DNA of 64,000 nucleotides, taken from assembly GCA_040772085.1 (NCBI GenBank), contig JAXGYU010000001.1, positions 1,488,001 through 1,552,000 of the forward strand, read 5' to 3'. Shown in pieces: positions 16,372 to 24,558 of the stretch (positions are counted from its first letter, which is position 1; every line of letters begins with the position of its first letter). The notes under the pieces were generated by a model that worked only from the letters and a program-made list of their open reading frames with translations, was not told the DNA's origin and made no database searches. The stretch is from JAXGMV01 sp040772085 (lineage in GTDB: Bacteria > Chloroflexota > Anaerolineae > Anaerolineales > Anaerolineaceae). Both the position numbers and the translations under genes were made by a program.

Positions 16372-18129
16372 CTAAGCCTTCGGCACGGTGAAAAAGAAGG
16401 TGCTGCCTTTATCCTGCTGGCTGGTCACGCCGATCTGTCCGCCATGCAGTTCGACCATATGCCGGGCGATAGCCAGCCCCAGGCCGGTGCCGCTGCTGGT
16501 GCGACTCTTGTCTGCCTTGTAGAAGCGTTCGAAAATGCGGTTTTGTTCTTCCTCGGCAATGCCTTTGCCGGTATCCGTGACCGCGAAACGCACAAACTCC
16601 CCTTCTTCCCGAGCGCTGACCTGAATGGAGCCTCCGGGCGGGGTGTACTTGACCGCGTTATGCAGCAAATTGACCAGCACTTGCTGCAGCCTAACGGCGT
16701 CAGCGTTGATCTTGGGCAATGCCTCGTCGAAGGCTGAGGTCAATGTCAACCCATTCCGGTCAGCCTGCAGGCTCAGGCGCTCGACCACCGGCGCGATGAT
16801 CTCACCCGGACTGACCGCTTTGAGCTCCAGCGGTACACGGCCCGATTCGATGCGCGAGAGCTCAAGCAGTTCGGCGACCATCAGCGACATTGAATCTACT
16901 TCAGTTTCAATCTGGCTCAGGAAGCGGTTGGCAGCTTCAGTATCCTCCAGCGCGCCATCCTGGAGGGTCTCGGTGAGAGCCTTGATGCTTGCCAGCGGTG
17001 TGCGCAGCTCGTGCGACACATTGCTGATAAAGTCGCGCCGGATGGTCTCGGTCTGACGCAGCTTGGTGATGTCCTGAAAACTCAGGAGCACATTCTCATG
17101 CAGGATCGTGCCGAGCGGTGTGGCAGTGCCAAGCAAGGTCAGCTTGCGGTCGCGCGTCTCGAACTGTCCGTCCTGGCTCGCGTTGGTCGACTTGCTGCGC
17201 TGGAAGATCTCAACCGGCAGGTAATGCCCGGTCACTTCGATCAGCGACTTGCCGGCAGCGCTGTCCTCCTTCATCTCAAACATCTTCTCGGCAGCCGGGT
17301 TCATCGAAACGATTTTGCCGTCGCGGTCGACCAGCATCACGCCATCGGTCATGCGGTTTTGCACCGCCGCGAGCCGCGCGCGTTCAGCATCAATGGTGTT
17401 GATCTGTTCCTGGAGCTTCGAGGACATGATGTTGAAGGAGTGCGTCAGCTTGCCGATCTCTTCCATTGATGAAGGTATGATCTGGTCAGTCTTCTGTCCG
17501 GCAGCCAGTTGCTCAGCCGCTTCGGTCAATTCCAGCACCGGCTTGGAAATCTGCCTTGAGATAAAAAGCGCCAGCAATAATGAAAGCAGTGCAGCCAGAG
17601 CCGTCATTGTCAGGAGCATGCGCTGCAGGCTGGAGATGCTGGTGCGGATCGCGACCAGCGGCAACGCGACGCGCGCCACCCCCAATTTCTCTCCCGCGGG
17701 CGAAGTGACCACGCTGGCTGAGTACATCATGTCAAAGCCGATCGTGCGGCTGAAGCGGATGCTGCTGCCGGTACCATTCTCCATTGCGGCAATAAATTCA
17801 GGCCGGTCAGAATGATCGACCATCGTCTCAGGGTCGCGGTCTGATTCGCCAACCACCATGCCGTCCTTGTCGATGATGGTGACGCGTTTGCCGAGCAATT
17901 TATGCAATTCAAGCACATGCTGTTCCAGCGTAGCGGAATTCTGACCGCTCATATCTTCCGGCGTCAGTCTGGACGCGATCAGGACGGCTTCCGAGATCTG
18001 CTTTTCACGCAAAGTATCGAGATAGACACGCTCGACGTACTTCGAGAAAAACAGTCCCATGCCGACCATAACCAGCAGGATCAGCAGAATGAATGGCAAA
18101 GCAATTCGCCAGCGAATTGATGAGAACAT
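16372..18129 (-). CDS. phoR: PhoR-like sensor histidine kinase
   Basis: A 585-residue membrane kinase. The first membrane helix is at about 10-30, then an extracytoplasmic sensor domain, then a second helix near 172-195. HAMP (ISKPVLELTEAAEQLAAG), a PAS domain (MTDGVMLVDRDGKIVSMNPAAEKMF), HisKA with FISNVSHELRTPLASIKAL (His at about 370) and HATPase_c with NAVKY, DTGKGI and GTGLGLAI follow. Position upstream of pst suggests phosphate sensing. No response regulator gene adjoins it, which is unusual for PhoR/PhoB; the partner must be encoded outside the window. Calling it PhoR is inference from context. Confidence 0.85.
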   Translation of the reverse strand: MFSSIRWRIALPFILLILLVMVGMGLFFSKYVERVYLDTLREKQISEAVLIASRLTPEDMSGQNSATLEQHVLELHKLLGKRVTIIDKDGMVVGESDRDPETMVDHSDRPEFIAAMENGTGSSIRFSRTIGFDMMYSASVVTSPAGEKLGVARVALPLVAIRTSISSLQRMLLTMTALAALLSLLLALFISRQISKPVLELTEAAEQLAAGQKTDQIIPSSMEEIGKLTHSFNIMSSKLQEQINTIDAERARLAAVQNRMTDGVMLVDRDGKIVSMNPAAEKMFEMKEDSAAGKSLIEVTGHYLPVEIFQRSKSTNASQDGQFETRDRKLTLLGTATPLGTILHENVLLSFQDITKLRQTETIRRDFISNVSHELRTPLASIKALTETLQDGALEDTEAANRFLSQIETEVDSMSLMVAELLELSRIESGRVPLELKAVSPGEIIAPVVERLSLQADRNGLTLTSAFDEALPKINADAVRLQQVLVNLLHNAVKYTPPGGSIQVSAREEGEFVRFAVTDTGKGIAEEEQNRIFERFYKADKSRTSSGTGLGLAIARHMVELHGGQIGVTSQQDKGSTFFFTVPKA

Positions 18130-18141
18130 AAGACCTCACTT

Positions 18142-18160
18142 TGTGAAGAAACTCTTCACA
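18142..18160. promoter_or_regulatory. Inverted repeat upstream of the kinase gene
   Basis: TGTGAAGA-AAC-TCTTCACA, a perfect 8-3-8 inverted repeat 13 bp upstream of the kinase start. It is a possible operator; no regulator is known for it. Confidence 0.5.
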
Positions 18161-18343
18161 TTCTTACATGCATTATATCTAGTTCAGCCAATTAGGCGAT
18201 ACGATGTGTGTTAAGGTTTGATTAATAGCTGGCGTTCTCCTGCCAATATTTGAAATGCTGCCGGCGATAGATTAAAATGGTGCCACTACGTTGACGCCCT
18301 GAATCGACGGATACTAGACACAGGGGAATGAAGGAGCAAGGAA

Positions 18344-19405
18344 ATGGTTATTGAGCAACAAGTACTGGACGCGCTGCGTAAGGTGATCGACCCTGAACTG
18401 GGCAAGAACATTGTCGAACTGGGCATGGTCAAAGACCTGAAAATTTCGGACGAAGGTAAGGTGAGTTTTACCCTGAACCTGACTGTCGCTGGCTGCCCGC
18501 TCAAGCATCGCATGTCGTCTGACGCGCAACAGGCGCTGAGCGAAGTGCAGAATGTAACCGGGGTTGAGATCAACTTCGGCGAGATGAGCCCGGATGAAAA
18601 AGCCGAGCTGCGGAAAAAATTGGGGCAGGACCTGCCCAAGATCAATCTGTTCAACAATGTCAAACGCGTCGTCGCCGTAATGAGCGGCAAAGGCGGCGTT
18701 GGCAAATCTTCGGTGACCAGCATGCTGGCGGTTGAGCTGCGCAGGCAGGGTCACCGCGTTGGCATTCTGGACGCCGATATCACCGGTCCCAGCATCCCGC
18801 GCATGTTTGGCCTCGAGAGCGGCGGCTTGAAGGGCAGTGATCAGGGGATATTGCCGGCAGTGACAGGGGGCGGCATCAAGGTCATCTCGACCAACCTGCT
18901 GATGTCTGATGAGAACCTGCCGGTGATCTGGCGCGGACCAATGATCTCGGGTGCCATCAAACAATTCTGGACCGATGTCCTGTGGGGCAAACTGGATGTA
19001 CTGCTGGTGGACATGCCGCCCGGTACCTCGGATGCCGCCCTGACCGTGATGCAGTCTCTGCCAATCGATGGCGTTGTGCTGGTGACGACACCGCAGCAGT
19101 TGGCCGGCATGGTGGTGCATAAGGCAGTCAATATGCTCAAGCAAATGAACAAGCGCATCCTGGCGGTTGTGGAAAATATGAGTTATTTCGTCTGCCCGAC
19201 GTGTGATACGCGCCACGAGATTTTCGGCGCCAGTCACGCCCAGGAGAACGCCAGGGCGAGCGGCTTGAGTGACTTTTTGCGGCTGCCGCTGGATATGGCT
19301 GTGACTGAGAAGAGTGATTCGGGTCAGGTGGAGACGCTGGACACCTTTGCGTTGAGCGACCTGGCAAAAACAGTCATGGAGCTGCCAGCCAACGATTGCC
19401 CGTAA
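18344..19405 (+). CDS. mrp: Mrp/NBP35-family Fe-S cluster carrier ATPase
   Basis: A 353-residue protein. An N-terminal MIP18/DUF59 domain (residues 1-80, with VAGCPLKHRM) is joined to a ParA-like ATPase with VMSGKGGVGKSSVT (deviant Walker A), DADITGPSIPRMFG and LLVDMPPGTSDAALT. The C-terminal ENMSYFVCPTCDTRHEIFG holds the CxxC that binds a bridging 4Fe-4S cluster in the dimer. It transfers Fe-S clusters in the cytoplasm. AAGGAG lies close before the ATG. It is monocistronic, ending at a bidirectional terminator. Confidence 0.93.
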   Translation: MVIEQQVLDALRKVIDPELGKNIVELGMVKDLKISDEGKVSFTLNLTVAGCPLKHRMSSDAQQALSEVQNVTGVEINFGEMSPDEKAELRKKLGQDLPKINLFNNVKRVVAVMSGKGGVGKSSVTSMLAVELRRQGHRVGILDADITGPSIPRMFGLESGGLKGSDQGILPAVTGGGIKVISTNLLMSDENLPVIWRGPMISGAIKQFWTDVLWGKLDVLLVDMPPGTSDAALTVMQSLPIDGVVLVTTPQQLAGMVVHKAVNMLKQMNKRILAVVENMSYFVCPTCDTRHEIFGASHAQENARASGLSDFLRLPLDMAVTEKSDSGQVETLDTFALSDLAKTVMELPANDCP

Positions 19406-19428
19406 ATCATCACGTGAAAGACCGTCTG

Positions 19429-19467
19429 ATAAGAATACCGCCTGAACAATTCAGGCGGTTTTCTTAT
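19429..19467. terminator. Bidirectional terminator between mrp and a VOC gene
   Basis: Inner stem CCGCCTGAA/TTCAGGCGG with 3-nt loop, enclosed by ATAAGAA/TTCTTAT. T runs lie on both strands, between two converging genes. Confidence 0.85.
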
Positions 19468-19481
19468 CGAAATATTTCGGC

Positions 19482-19826
19482 TCACAAAATGATGGTATAG
19501 AACCCGATTATGTTCCCGTCGGGATCCTGAAGGTCAAAGTACGCGACCGCGTCAGGGATTTTGATGATTTCACCAGCGTCGATACCCTTCGCAACCTGCT
19601 TCTGGCGTTCGCCCTCAAGGTCTTCAACACCGAAGCGGATGTAATGCTCACATCCGGTCACCCGACCCACTTTCAATTGCAGCCAGGTCTGACCAATAAG
19701 ATATTGGGCGATACCTTCTACAGCTTGCAACGCGGCGCCGTGCAGGTCAAACACTTTTTCGTACCAGTCACACGCACGCTCCAGGTCGGTAACAGGAAAA
19801 CTGACAAAGGACCCTATCACATTCAT
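19482..19826 (-). CDS. VOC (glyoxalase/bleomycin-resistance) family protein
   Basis: A 114-residue single-domain VOC protein. SFPVTDLERACDWYEKVFDL opens the first beta-alpha-beta-beta-beta module, and YFDLQDPDGNIIGFYT is the C-terminal family motif with DPDGN. The start at 19826 is preferred to 19844. It lies 24 bp downstream of the DJ-1/PfpI gene on the same strand. Substrate unknown; such proteins include lyases, dioxygenases and drug-binding proteins. Confidence 0.8.
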   Translation of the reverse strand: MNVIGSFVSFPVTDLERACDWYEKVFDLHGAALQAVEGIAQYLIGQTWLQLKVGRVTGCEHYIRFGVEDLEGERQKQVAKGIDAGEIIKIPDAVAYFDLQDPDGNIIGFYTIIL

Positions 19827-19850
19827 CGGCACCCCTACCTCCACCCACAG

Positions 19851-20444
19851 TTATTTATCCGCTTCAATTTTACAACCTTTGTTTTCGTTATACCATGTGG
19901 CGATATTCACAGGTTTCTCCACTTGCAAGGTTTCCAGCACCAGTTTGGCAAACTCGAGCGGCGCAGTGCCAGGCGCTGTGATCAGATTGCCATCCACAAC
20001 GGCTGGTTCATTCAGAAAATTTTGCGTGTTGGTGTATGCCTCACCAGCGTAAGCGCGGATATCTTCCAGGTTGTTGCCCGTGTGTTTGTGCTCGTTCAGA
20101 AAGCCCTCTTTGGCGAGGAAGGTAACAGAGTCGCAGATCGCGGCGATCAGTATCCCACGCTCGCGGGTACTTTTTACCAGATCAACAACATATTGCGCGT
20201 CCGGCGTGCGCCAGGAGTCGCCGCCAATCAAAATCAACGCGCCGTAGTCGCTGGGGATGTCCTCAAGAGCGTAATCAGGCAGAATGGTAAAACCACCGAT
20301 ACTCTTGATCGGGTCCCGGCTCAGGGAAACTGTTTTCACATCAAAAGGTTTATCCGCTTCCTGCCAGGTCAGATAAGAGGCTAGGTACGCGCCTTCCCAG
20401 TCGGCGAATGGGGGCAGTAAAAAGAATAACGCAATGTCATGCAT
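19851..20444 (-). CDS. DJ-1/PfpI family protein
   Basis: A 197-residue class I glutamine-amidotransferase-like protein. The nucleophile elbow is IAAICDSVTFLA with the conserved cysteine, and LILIGGDSWRTPDA is the preceding conserved loop. ITAPGTAPLEFAKLVLETL is the C-terminal PfpI/ThiJ motif. Family members are proteases, deglycases or chaperones; which applies is not visible. It sits between two VOC-family genes on the same strand, suggesting a small detoxification cluster, which is inference. Confidence 0.8.
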   Translation of the reverse strand: MHDIALFFLLPPFADWEGAYLASYLTWQEADKPFDVKTVSLSRDPIKSIGGFTILPDYALEDIPSDYGALILIGGDSWRTPDAQYVVDLVKSTRERGILIAAICDSVTFLAKEGFLNEHKHTGNNLEDIRAYAGEAYTNTQNFLNEPAVVDGNLITAPGTAPLEFAKLVLETLQVEKPVNIATWYNENKGCKIEADK

Positions 20445-20482
20445 TGGAATCTCCTTTCGTTTACTGTACTATCCCGGCAGTC

Positions 20483-20887
20483 TCAGGCCAACCCTGCCTT
20501 GGGATCAGGCTGGTGAATGCCGAACTCGTTGCCTTCGGTATCCTGGTAATACCCTTGCCAGGCCATCCCGGGCAGGGCATGCTTGCCAAACATCACGGTA
20601 CCGCCCGCTTCGAGCAGCTTCTTTTCGGTCGCGTCATAATTATCGACGACGATGGTGCATACGAATGCCCGCGCTGAGGTACCAGGCGCCGCGACAGGTT
20701 TGTCACGCAGCATCATGCCGCCATTGATGCCGGCTTCATCCTCCTTGCCGGTCACCACGCCCCAGTAGGCGCTGTTGACATACTGTGAATAATCTTCGAA
20801 GGTCCAGCCAAACACGCTGCCGTAAAAAGTCTTGGCGCGTTCGATATCTTCCGCATAGATTTCGAAATGTACAATCCTGTTTGCCAC
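20483..20887 (-). CDS. VOC family protein
   Basis: A 134-residue VOC protein with VHFEIYAEDIERAKTFYGSVFGWTFEDY (motif typical of glyoxalase-like proteins), AFVCTIVVDNYDATEKKLLEAGG and YYQDTEGNEFGIHQPDP. It resembles predicted lactoylglutathione-lyase-like proteins of the same subfamily that are often annotated as 'VOC, PhnB-like'. Metal ligands H and E of the motif are kept. It is the first gene of a three-gene group with the PfpI and second VOC genes. Confidence 0.8.
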   Translation of the reverse strand: MANRIVHFEIYAEDIERAKTFYGSVFGWTFEDYSQYVNSAYWGVVTGKEDEAGINGGMMLRDKPVAAPGTSARAFVCTIVVDNYDATEKKLLEAGGTVMFGKHALPGMAWQGYYQDTEGNEFGIHQPDPKAGLA

Positions 20888-20982
20888 AATAATCTCCTTG
20901 TTATTTGAACGTTCTCCCGATAATTAGCGCTATTCTCTCATAATGAGGTAGCGGATTGCAAGTATGAGGCAGTCGGCAAGAC

Positions 20983-21012
20983 AAAAAACCCCCGAGCGCG
21001 AGACTCGGGGTT
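20983..21012 (-). terminator. Terminator of the AICAR formyltransferase gene
   Basis: Minus strand: CCCCGAG-TCTCGCG-CTCGGGG, then GTTTTTTG, 24 bp after the stop codon. Confidence 0.85.
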
Positions 21013-21033
21013 GCGGATTTACTGCCAGACGGG

Positions 21034-22206
21034 TTAGTGGTGGAAGAGGCGAATGCCCGTAAATGCCATGGTGATGCCAAGCTGATCAGCCGTGGCGATC
21101 ACATTGTCATCGCGCACCGATCCGCCGGTTTCCGCGATATAGCGCACACCGCTGCGGGCAGCGCGCTCAACATTATCCCCAAAGGGGAAGAAAGCGTCCG
21201 AACCAAGTGACACACCGTCGAGCTGACGGATCCAGGCTGCCTTCTCCTCTGCGCTGAATGGCTCGGGTCTATCGCTGAACATAGTCTGCCAGCGGCCGTC
21301 ATCCAGCAAACCGGCATCCTCGCCGGTAATGTAGTTATCGATCGCGTTGTCGCGGTCGGGGCGCTTGACGTCCTTGCGGAAGGGCAATCCGAGTACCTTG
21401 GGGTGCCGGCGGCAATGCCAGACATCAGCTTTGCTGCCAGCCAGACGGGTGCAATGAATGCGTGACTGCTGTCCGGCGCCGATGCCGATGGTCTGACCGT
21501 CGAGCACGTAGCAGACCGAATTGGACTGGGTATATTTGAGCGCGATTAACGCCACCAGCAGATCGCGTCTGGCGTCGGCCGGCAGGTCTTTCTTTTTGGT
21601 GACCACATTGGTTAGGCACGATTCATCAAGCACGACGTCATTGCGTTTCTGTTCGAAGGTGATGCCAAAGACTTCCTTGCGCTCGACGGCTTCCGGCACA
21701 AAGTCAGTGTCCATTTGAAGCGCCACATAGCTGCCGTTGCGTTTGGCTTTGAGGAGCTCCAGCGCTTCAGGGCTGTAGCCCGGCGCGATGATGCCATCCG
21801 AGACCTCGCGCGAGATGTATTGGGCAGTCACCTGGTCACAGGTGTCGGAGAGCGCGATGAAATCACCGAAGGAACACATGCGGTCGGCGCCGCGGGCGCG
21901 CACATAGGCGGTCGCGACAGGTGTCAGCTCAAGGCTGCCAACGAAATACATCTGATGTTCGACTGCGGAGAGCGGTTTGGCTACAGCAGCGCCAGCCGGG
22001 CTGACGTGCTTAAACGATGCCGCTGCCGGCAAGCCCGTAGCCTGGCGCAACTCGCGCACCAGTTGCCAGGCGTTCATCGCGTCCAGTAGGTTGATATAGC
22101 CCGGTCTGCCATTCAGCACCTCGAAGGGCAGCTCACCGGCCGTCATTTGCACCCGCGCCGGTTTCTGGTTAGGGTTGCAGCCATACTTCAGTTCAAATGA
22201 ATTCAT
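21034..22206 (-). CDS. purH: AICAR formyltransferase, stand-alone (PurH C-terminal domain only)
   Basis: A 390-residue enzyme that formylates AICAR with 10-formyl-THF, the penultimate step of purine synthesis. It begins with KYGCNPNQKPA and contains ASFKHVSPAGAAVAKPL, SDGIIAPGYSPEALELL, IGIGAGQQSRIHCTRLAG (FPF/GQQ catalytic region), SDAFFPFGDNVERAA and ETGGSVRDDNVI. The N-terminal IMP cyclohydrolase domain of bifunctional PurH is missing, so the cyclohydrolase must be encoded elsewhere. The start at 22206 fits the family. A probable ZTP riboswitch with terminator precedes it. Confidence 0.92.
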   Translation of the reverse strand: MNSFELKYGCNPNQKPARVQMTAGELPFEVLNGRPGYINLLDAMNAWQLVRELRQATGLPAAASFKHVSPAGAAVAKPLSAVEHQMYFVGSLELTPVATAYVRARGADRMCSFGDFIALSDTCDQVTAQYISREVSDGIIAPGYSPEALELLKAKRNGSYVALQMDTDFVPEAVERKEVFGITFEQKRNDVVLDESCLTNVVTKKKDLPADARRDLLVALIALKYTQSNSVCYVLDGQTIGIGAGQQSRIHCTRLAGSKADVWHCRRHPKVLGLPFRKDVKRPDRDNAIDNYITGEDAGLLDDGRWQTMFSDRPEPFSAEEKAAWIRQLDGVSLGSDAFFPFGDNVERAARSGVRYIAETGGSVRDDNVIATADQLGITMAFTGIRLFHH

Positions 22207-22227
22207 CGCGTCAGCCTCCCATAAATT

Positions 22228-22325
22228 AGAAAAACCGGCGCGTCGGGGCATCTCGCCCAGACGGTCGGCTCTCCAGGACCGCGCTTCTTGTGGTCAATTC
22301 CACTTCCGTCAGTCGCGCGGTAAAT
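22228..22325 (-). ncRNA. ZTP (pfl) riboswitch with terminator in the AICARFT leader
   Basis: On the minus strand the leader shows GCGACTGACGGAAGTGG, a short hairpin (GTGG..CCAC), a GGAG element and then CCGACCGTCTGGGC. This order and wording match the pfl motif, which binds ZTP/ZMP. The last conserved block is also one arm of a terminator (CCG.CCGTCTGGGC with GCCCCGACG..CGG, then TTTTT). Binding would therefore prevent termination. A TATAAT at 22328-22333 places the transcription start just before it. ZMP is the substrate of the downstream enzyme. Confidence 0.85.
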
Positions 22326-22327
22326 CA

Positions 22328-22333
22328 ATTATA
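22328..22333 (-). promoter_or_regulatory. -10 box for the riboswitch-AICARFT transcript
   Basis: Perfect TATAAT on the minus strand in the gap after the META gene, about 8 bp before the riboswitch. No good -35 is visible. Confidence 0.6.
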
Positions 22334-22358
22334 CTCCCGCGTTGCCGCGGTGAGAGGC

Positions 22359-23144
22359 TTACTCTGCCGGCATAAATGTCGCCAGCCGCTTACCCGCGCC
22401 ATTGAGCAAAATCAACTGCCCTTCGCGGTACTCATAAGCAGCCACAGATTCCAGCGACTTGAAATATTTCACTTCCTGCTCATTGAGCGCGTCATCGGCG
22501 CAAGCCATTTTGGTGCTGCCGACCGGGCCAATGGTCAAAGCGCTGCCATCCAATTTATAGGTGCCGTGGTAGTTATTACAGCCGCCATTGCCGCTGATCT
22601 CGTCATCCGCACCGAAATTGAGCGTTATCGCGTCAGCGCTCATCAGCAGCGTCGCTCCCATGTCGTCCGCCAACCCCGCCAGCTTCCACTTGCTGCCAGG
22701 CAGCGTCACGCGTGATTCCGCGAATTCCAGCACGGTCTTGCCATCGGCGGATGTGAGTGTGAGTTTGTCACCTTCGCGTTTCAAGGTACCGCCTTCATGC
22801 AGCGCATTGAGATAAGCGCCTTCCAGCTCCATCACGCCTTCATCCAAACACGCCATCAGGGTCGAGGCCAGTTCACCGGTCTTCAGTTGGTTCTCATTCA
22901 GCGTATATTTGCCTCCAAACTGATTGCAGGCGGACTTTCCGCTCAGATTCCCCTGGTCCATCAGGACGAGGGTGACCACCCAGCGCGGATCGATCGTCAT
23001 GGGTTTACCCTGGGCGGAAAAGCTTGTCAGCCGCCACTCTGTGCCAATCAGTTTTTCCACAGGCGCTGGTGTTGCGCTGGCTGCCGGCGCGCAAGCCGAA
23101 AGCAGTAAGCCAGCCAATAAGAAAAGATACATCATTTTTTTCAT
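22359..23144 (-). CDS. Lipoprotein with two META (HslJ-like) domains
   Basis: A 261-residue protein with a lipoprotein signal (LLLSACAP) and two META domains. The first runs about 34-140 with GTEWRLTSF, SGKSACNQFGGKYTL and STLMACLDEGVMELE. The second runs about 150-258 with GSKWKLAG, ISGNGGCNNYHGTYKLDG and STKMACADDALNEQE. The paired CNxxxG / MAC motifs are diagnostic. META proteins are linked to stress or antibiotic resistance (HslJ, novobiocin) in other bacteria; the role here is unknown. Confidence 0.88.
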   Translation of the reverse strand: MKKMMYLFLLAGLLLSACAPAASATPAPVEKLIGTEWRLTSFSAQGKPMTIDPRWVVTLVLMDQGNLSGKSACNQFGGKYTLNENQLKTGELASTLMACLDEGVMELEGAYLNALHEGGTLKREGDKLTLTSADGKTVLEFAESRVTLPGSKWKLAGLADDMGATLLMSADAITLNFGADDEISGNGGCNNYHGTYKLDGSALTIGPVGSTKMACADDALNEQEVKYFKSLESVAAYEYREGQLILLNGAGKRLATFMPAE

Positions 23145-23226
23145 CTCTCATACCTCACTTGTAATTAATTAAGTGACGCTATTTCCCCCATGGTTGTTCC
23201 CCGCGGCTGGTTCTTTCCGTAAACGC

Positions 23227-23232
23227 TATAAT
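23227..23232 (+). promoter_or_regulatory. -10 box for the creatininase-family gene
   Basis: Perfect TATAAT 40 bp before the GTG start; the -35 is weak. Confidence 0.5.
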
Positions 23233-23271
23233 AAAAGTGTTCGATATTCCGCGCCTGAAAGGACAATACTA

Positions 23272-24051
23272 GTGAAAACATTGCATCTCGAAAATCTGAC
23301 CTCGCCGCAAGTACGTGAGGCCATTGATAATGGTTATAAGACGGTGATCGTCGTCGCCGGCTCGATCGAGCAGCACGGGCTGCACCTGCCGGTTGGAACC
23401 GACGCCTTTCTGGGCGAAGTGCTGGCAGAGAAAATCGCTGCCGGCATGGGCAATACGCTGGTCGCGCCGGTCATCCGCCCGGGCTGCTCTGATCACCACA
23501 TGGATTTCGCCGGCTCACTGACCATCTCCGCCGACCTGTTGAAGGAGATCTGCAAGGCTTATTGCCGGGCGCTCGCCAAACACGGCTTCGAGCGCATCGT
23601 GCTGATGTCATCGCATGGCGGCAACAACAAAGCCATGATCGAGGTGACCCCGGAGATTAAGGCTGAGCTGCCGCAATGCAAGGTGATCTGGGGTGACATC
23701 TATGGCATTGAAGAGTCACAGGTTGCCCAGCAGGCAGTCTTCGATAAATATGGCGTCACCGCGGAAGAGGGCGGGCATCATGCCGGCTTCACCGAAGCCT
23801 CACAGGTGCTTGCCAGCCCTTATGACCAGTGGACCGATATGCCGCGCGCGCAGCGCGGGTTCGTGGGCGACTCAAATGCCGCCATCGACGCTCAGATGAA
23901 AGAATCCGGCAAATGGAATATCGGCAAGATCTCGCCTATAGGCACGCTGGGCGACCCTGTCAAAGCCAACGCCCAAGCCGGCAAGGATTGGGAAGCCGCC
24001 GTGATTCCGTTTATGGTCAAGCGTATCAATGAGCTGCTGGAAAAAGCGTAA
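23272..24051 (+). CDS. Creatininase-family amidohydrolase
   Basis: A 259-residue metal-dependent amidohydrolase. VAGSIEQHGLHLPVGTDAFL holds the Glu, His and Asp metal ligands, followed by RPGCSDHHMDFAGSLT, VLMSSHGGNNKAM and AEEGGHHAGFTEASQVL, matching creatininase/MftE/ArfB-type proteins. The physiological substrate is unknown (creatinine, formamide derivatives or peptide-like amides in relatives). A GTG at 23272 is chosen as start because AAAGGA lies 8 nt upstream; a longer reading from 23173 lacks a site. Confidence 0.85.
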   Translation: MKTLHLENLTSPQVREAIDNGYKTVIVVAGSIEQHGLHLPVGTDAFLGEVLAEKIAAGMGNTLVAPVIRPGCSDHHMDFAGSLTISADLLKEICKAYCRALAKHGFERIVLMSSHGGNNKAMIEVTPEIKAELPQCKVIWGDIYGIEESQVAQQAVFDKYGVTAEEGGHHAGFTEASQVLASPYDQWTDMPRAQRGFVGDSNAAIDAQMKESGKWNIGKISPIGTLGDPVKANAQAGKDWEAAVIPFMVKRINELLEKA

Positions 24052-24074
24052 ACAGTTCCGCGACGTGAGAATCA

Positions 24075-24104
24075 AAAAACTGACCCGTAGTACGGGTCAG
24101 TTTT
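24075..24104. terminator. Bidirectional terminator after the creatininase gene
   Basis: AAAACTGACCCG/CGGGTCAGTTTT stem, loop TAGTA; A and T runs on both sides. Confidence 0.85.
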
Positions 24105-24137
24105 AAATATCGCGCAGACGTGACCAGCACAAAATAA

Positions 24138-24311
24138 TTGATATTTTCTAGAACTAATTGCCGTGGGTTTGCGCCGGATACCAACCGTTTTTACTGGACA
24201 CAGGTTGGCATCAGCATCATTTTTCCCGACAATTCGCCATATCTGGTGGTCGGGATCGGCATTGAGCTGCCTGGCTCCGTAAAGCCGGAAAAGATGGATA
24301 TTTATTTCTAG
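24138..24311 (+). pseudogene. Possible gene remnant or short ORF, 57 codons
   Basis: An open frame of 57 codons with only a TTG as start and no ribosome site. The translated end (RFYWTQVGISIIFPDN, then YLVVGIGIELPG) looks protein-like, with regular hydrophobic strands. This suggests the 3' remnant of a lost gene. The 315-bp gap around it otherwise holds only the terminator on the left. No family was recognised. Confidence 0.3.
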
Positions 24312-24366
24312 AAATTATTGTTTAGCTCGAGAGTTCTGTTACCGTCGCACGGGTCGAAACGGTCAA

Positions 24367-24558
24367 TTATTTCCCGTAAAGAATCGTCATCAACATTGCC
24401 AGCGCGATGACCGCAAACGATATCACAGCCAGAATCACACTGCCAGCCTGCAGCGCCCAGTAGAGGATAAAGGACCATCCTATTGATAGAATCAGCGCCA
24501 GGTTCTGCCATTTGCCTGGCGTCATCCTGCGTTTAGCGGATTTTCCTGAATCAGACAT
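24367..24558 (-). CDS. Small membrane protein overlapping the lactate permease gene
   Basis: A 63-residue protein: a basic N-terminal tail (SGKSAKRRMTPGKW) followed by two hydrophobic helices (about 19-37 and 40-60). Its start overlaps the lctP-like stop by 8 bp, indicating translational coupling and a shared job. A small accessory subunit or stabiliser of the permease is possible. No family was recognised. Confidence 0.65.
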   Translation of the reverse strand: MSDSGKSAKRRMTPGKWQNLALILSIGWSFILYWALQAGSVILAVISFAVIALAMLMTILYGK

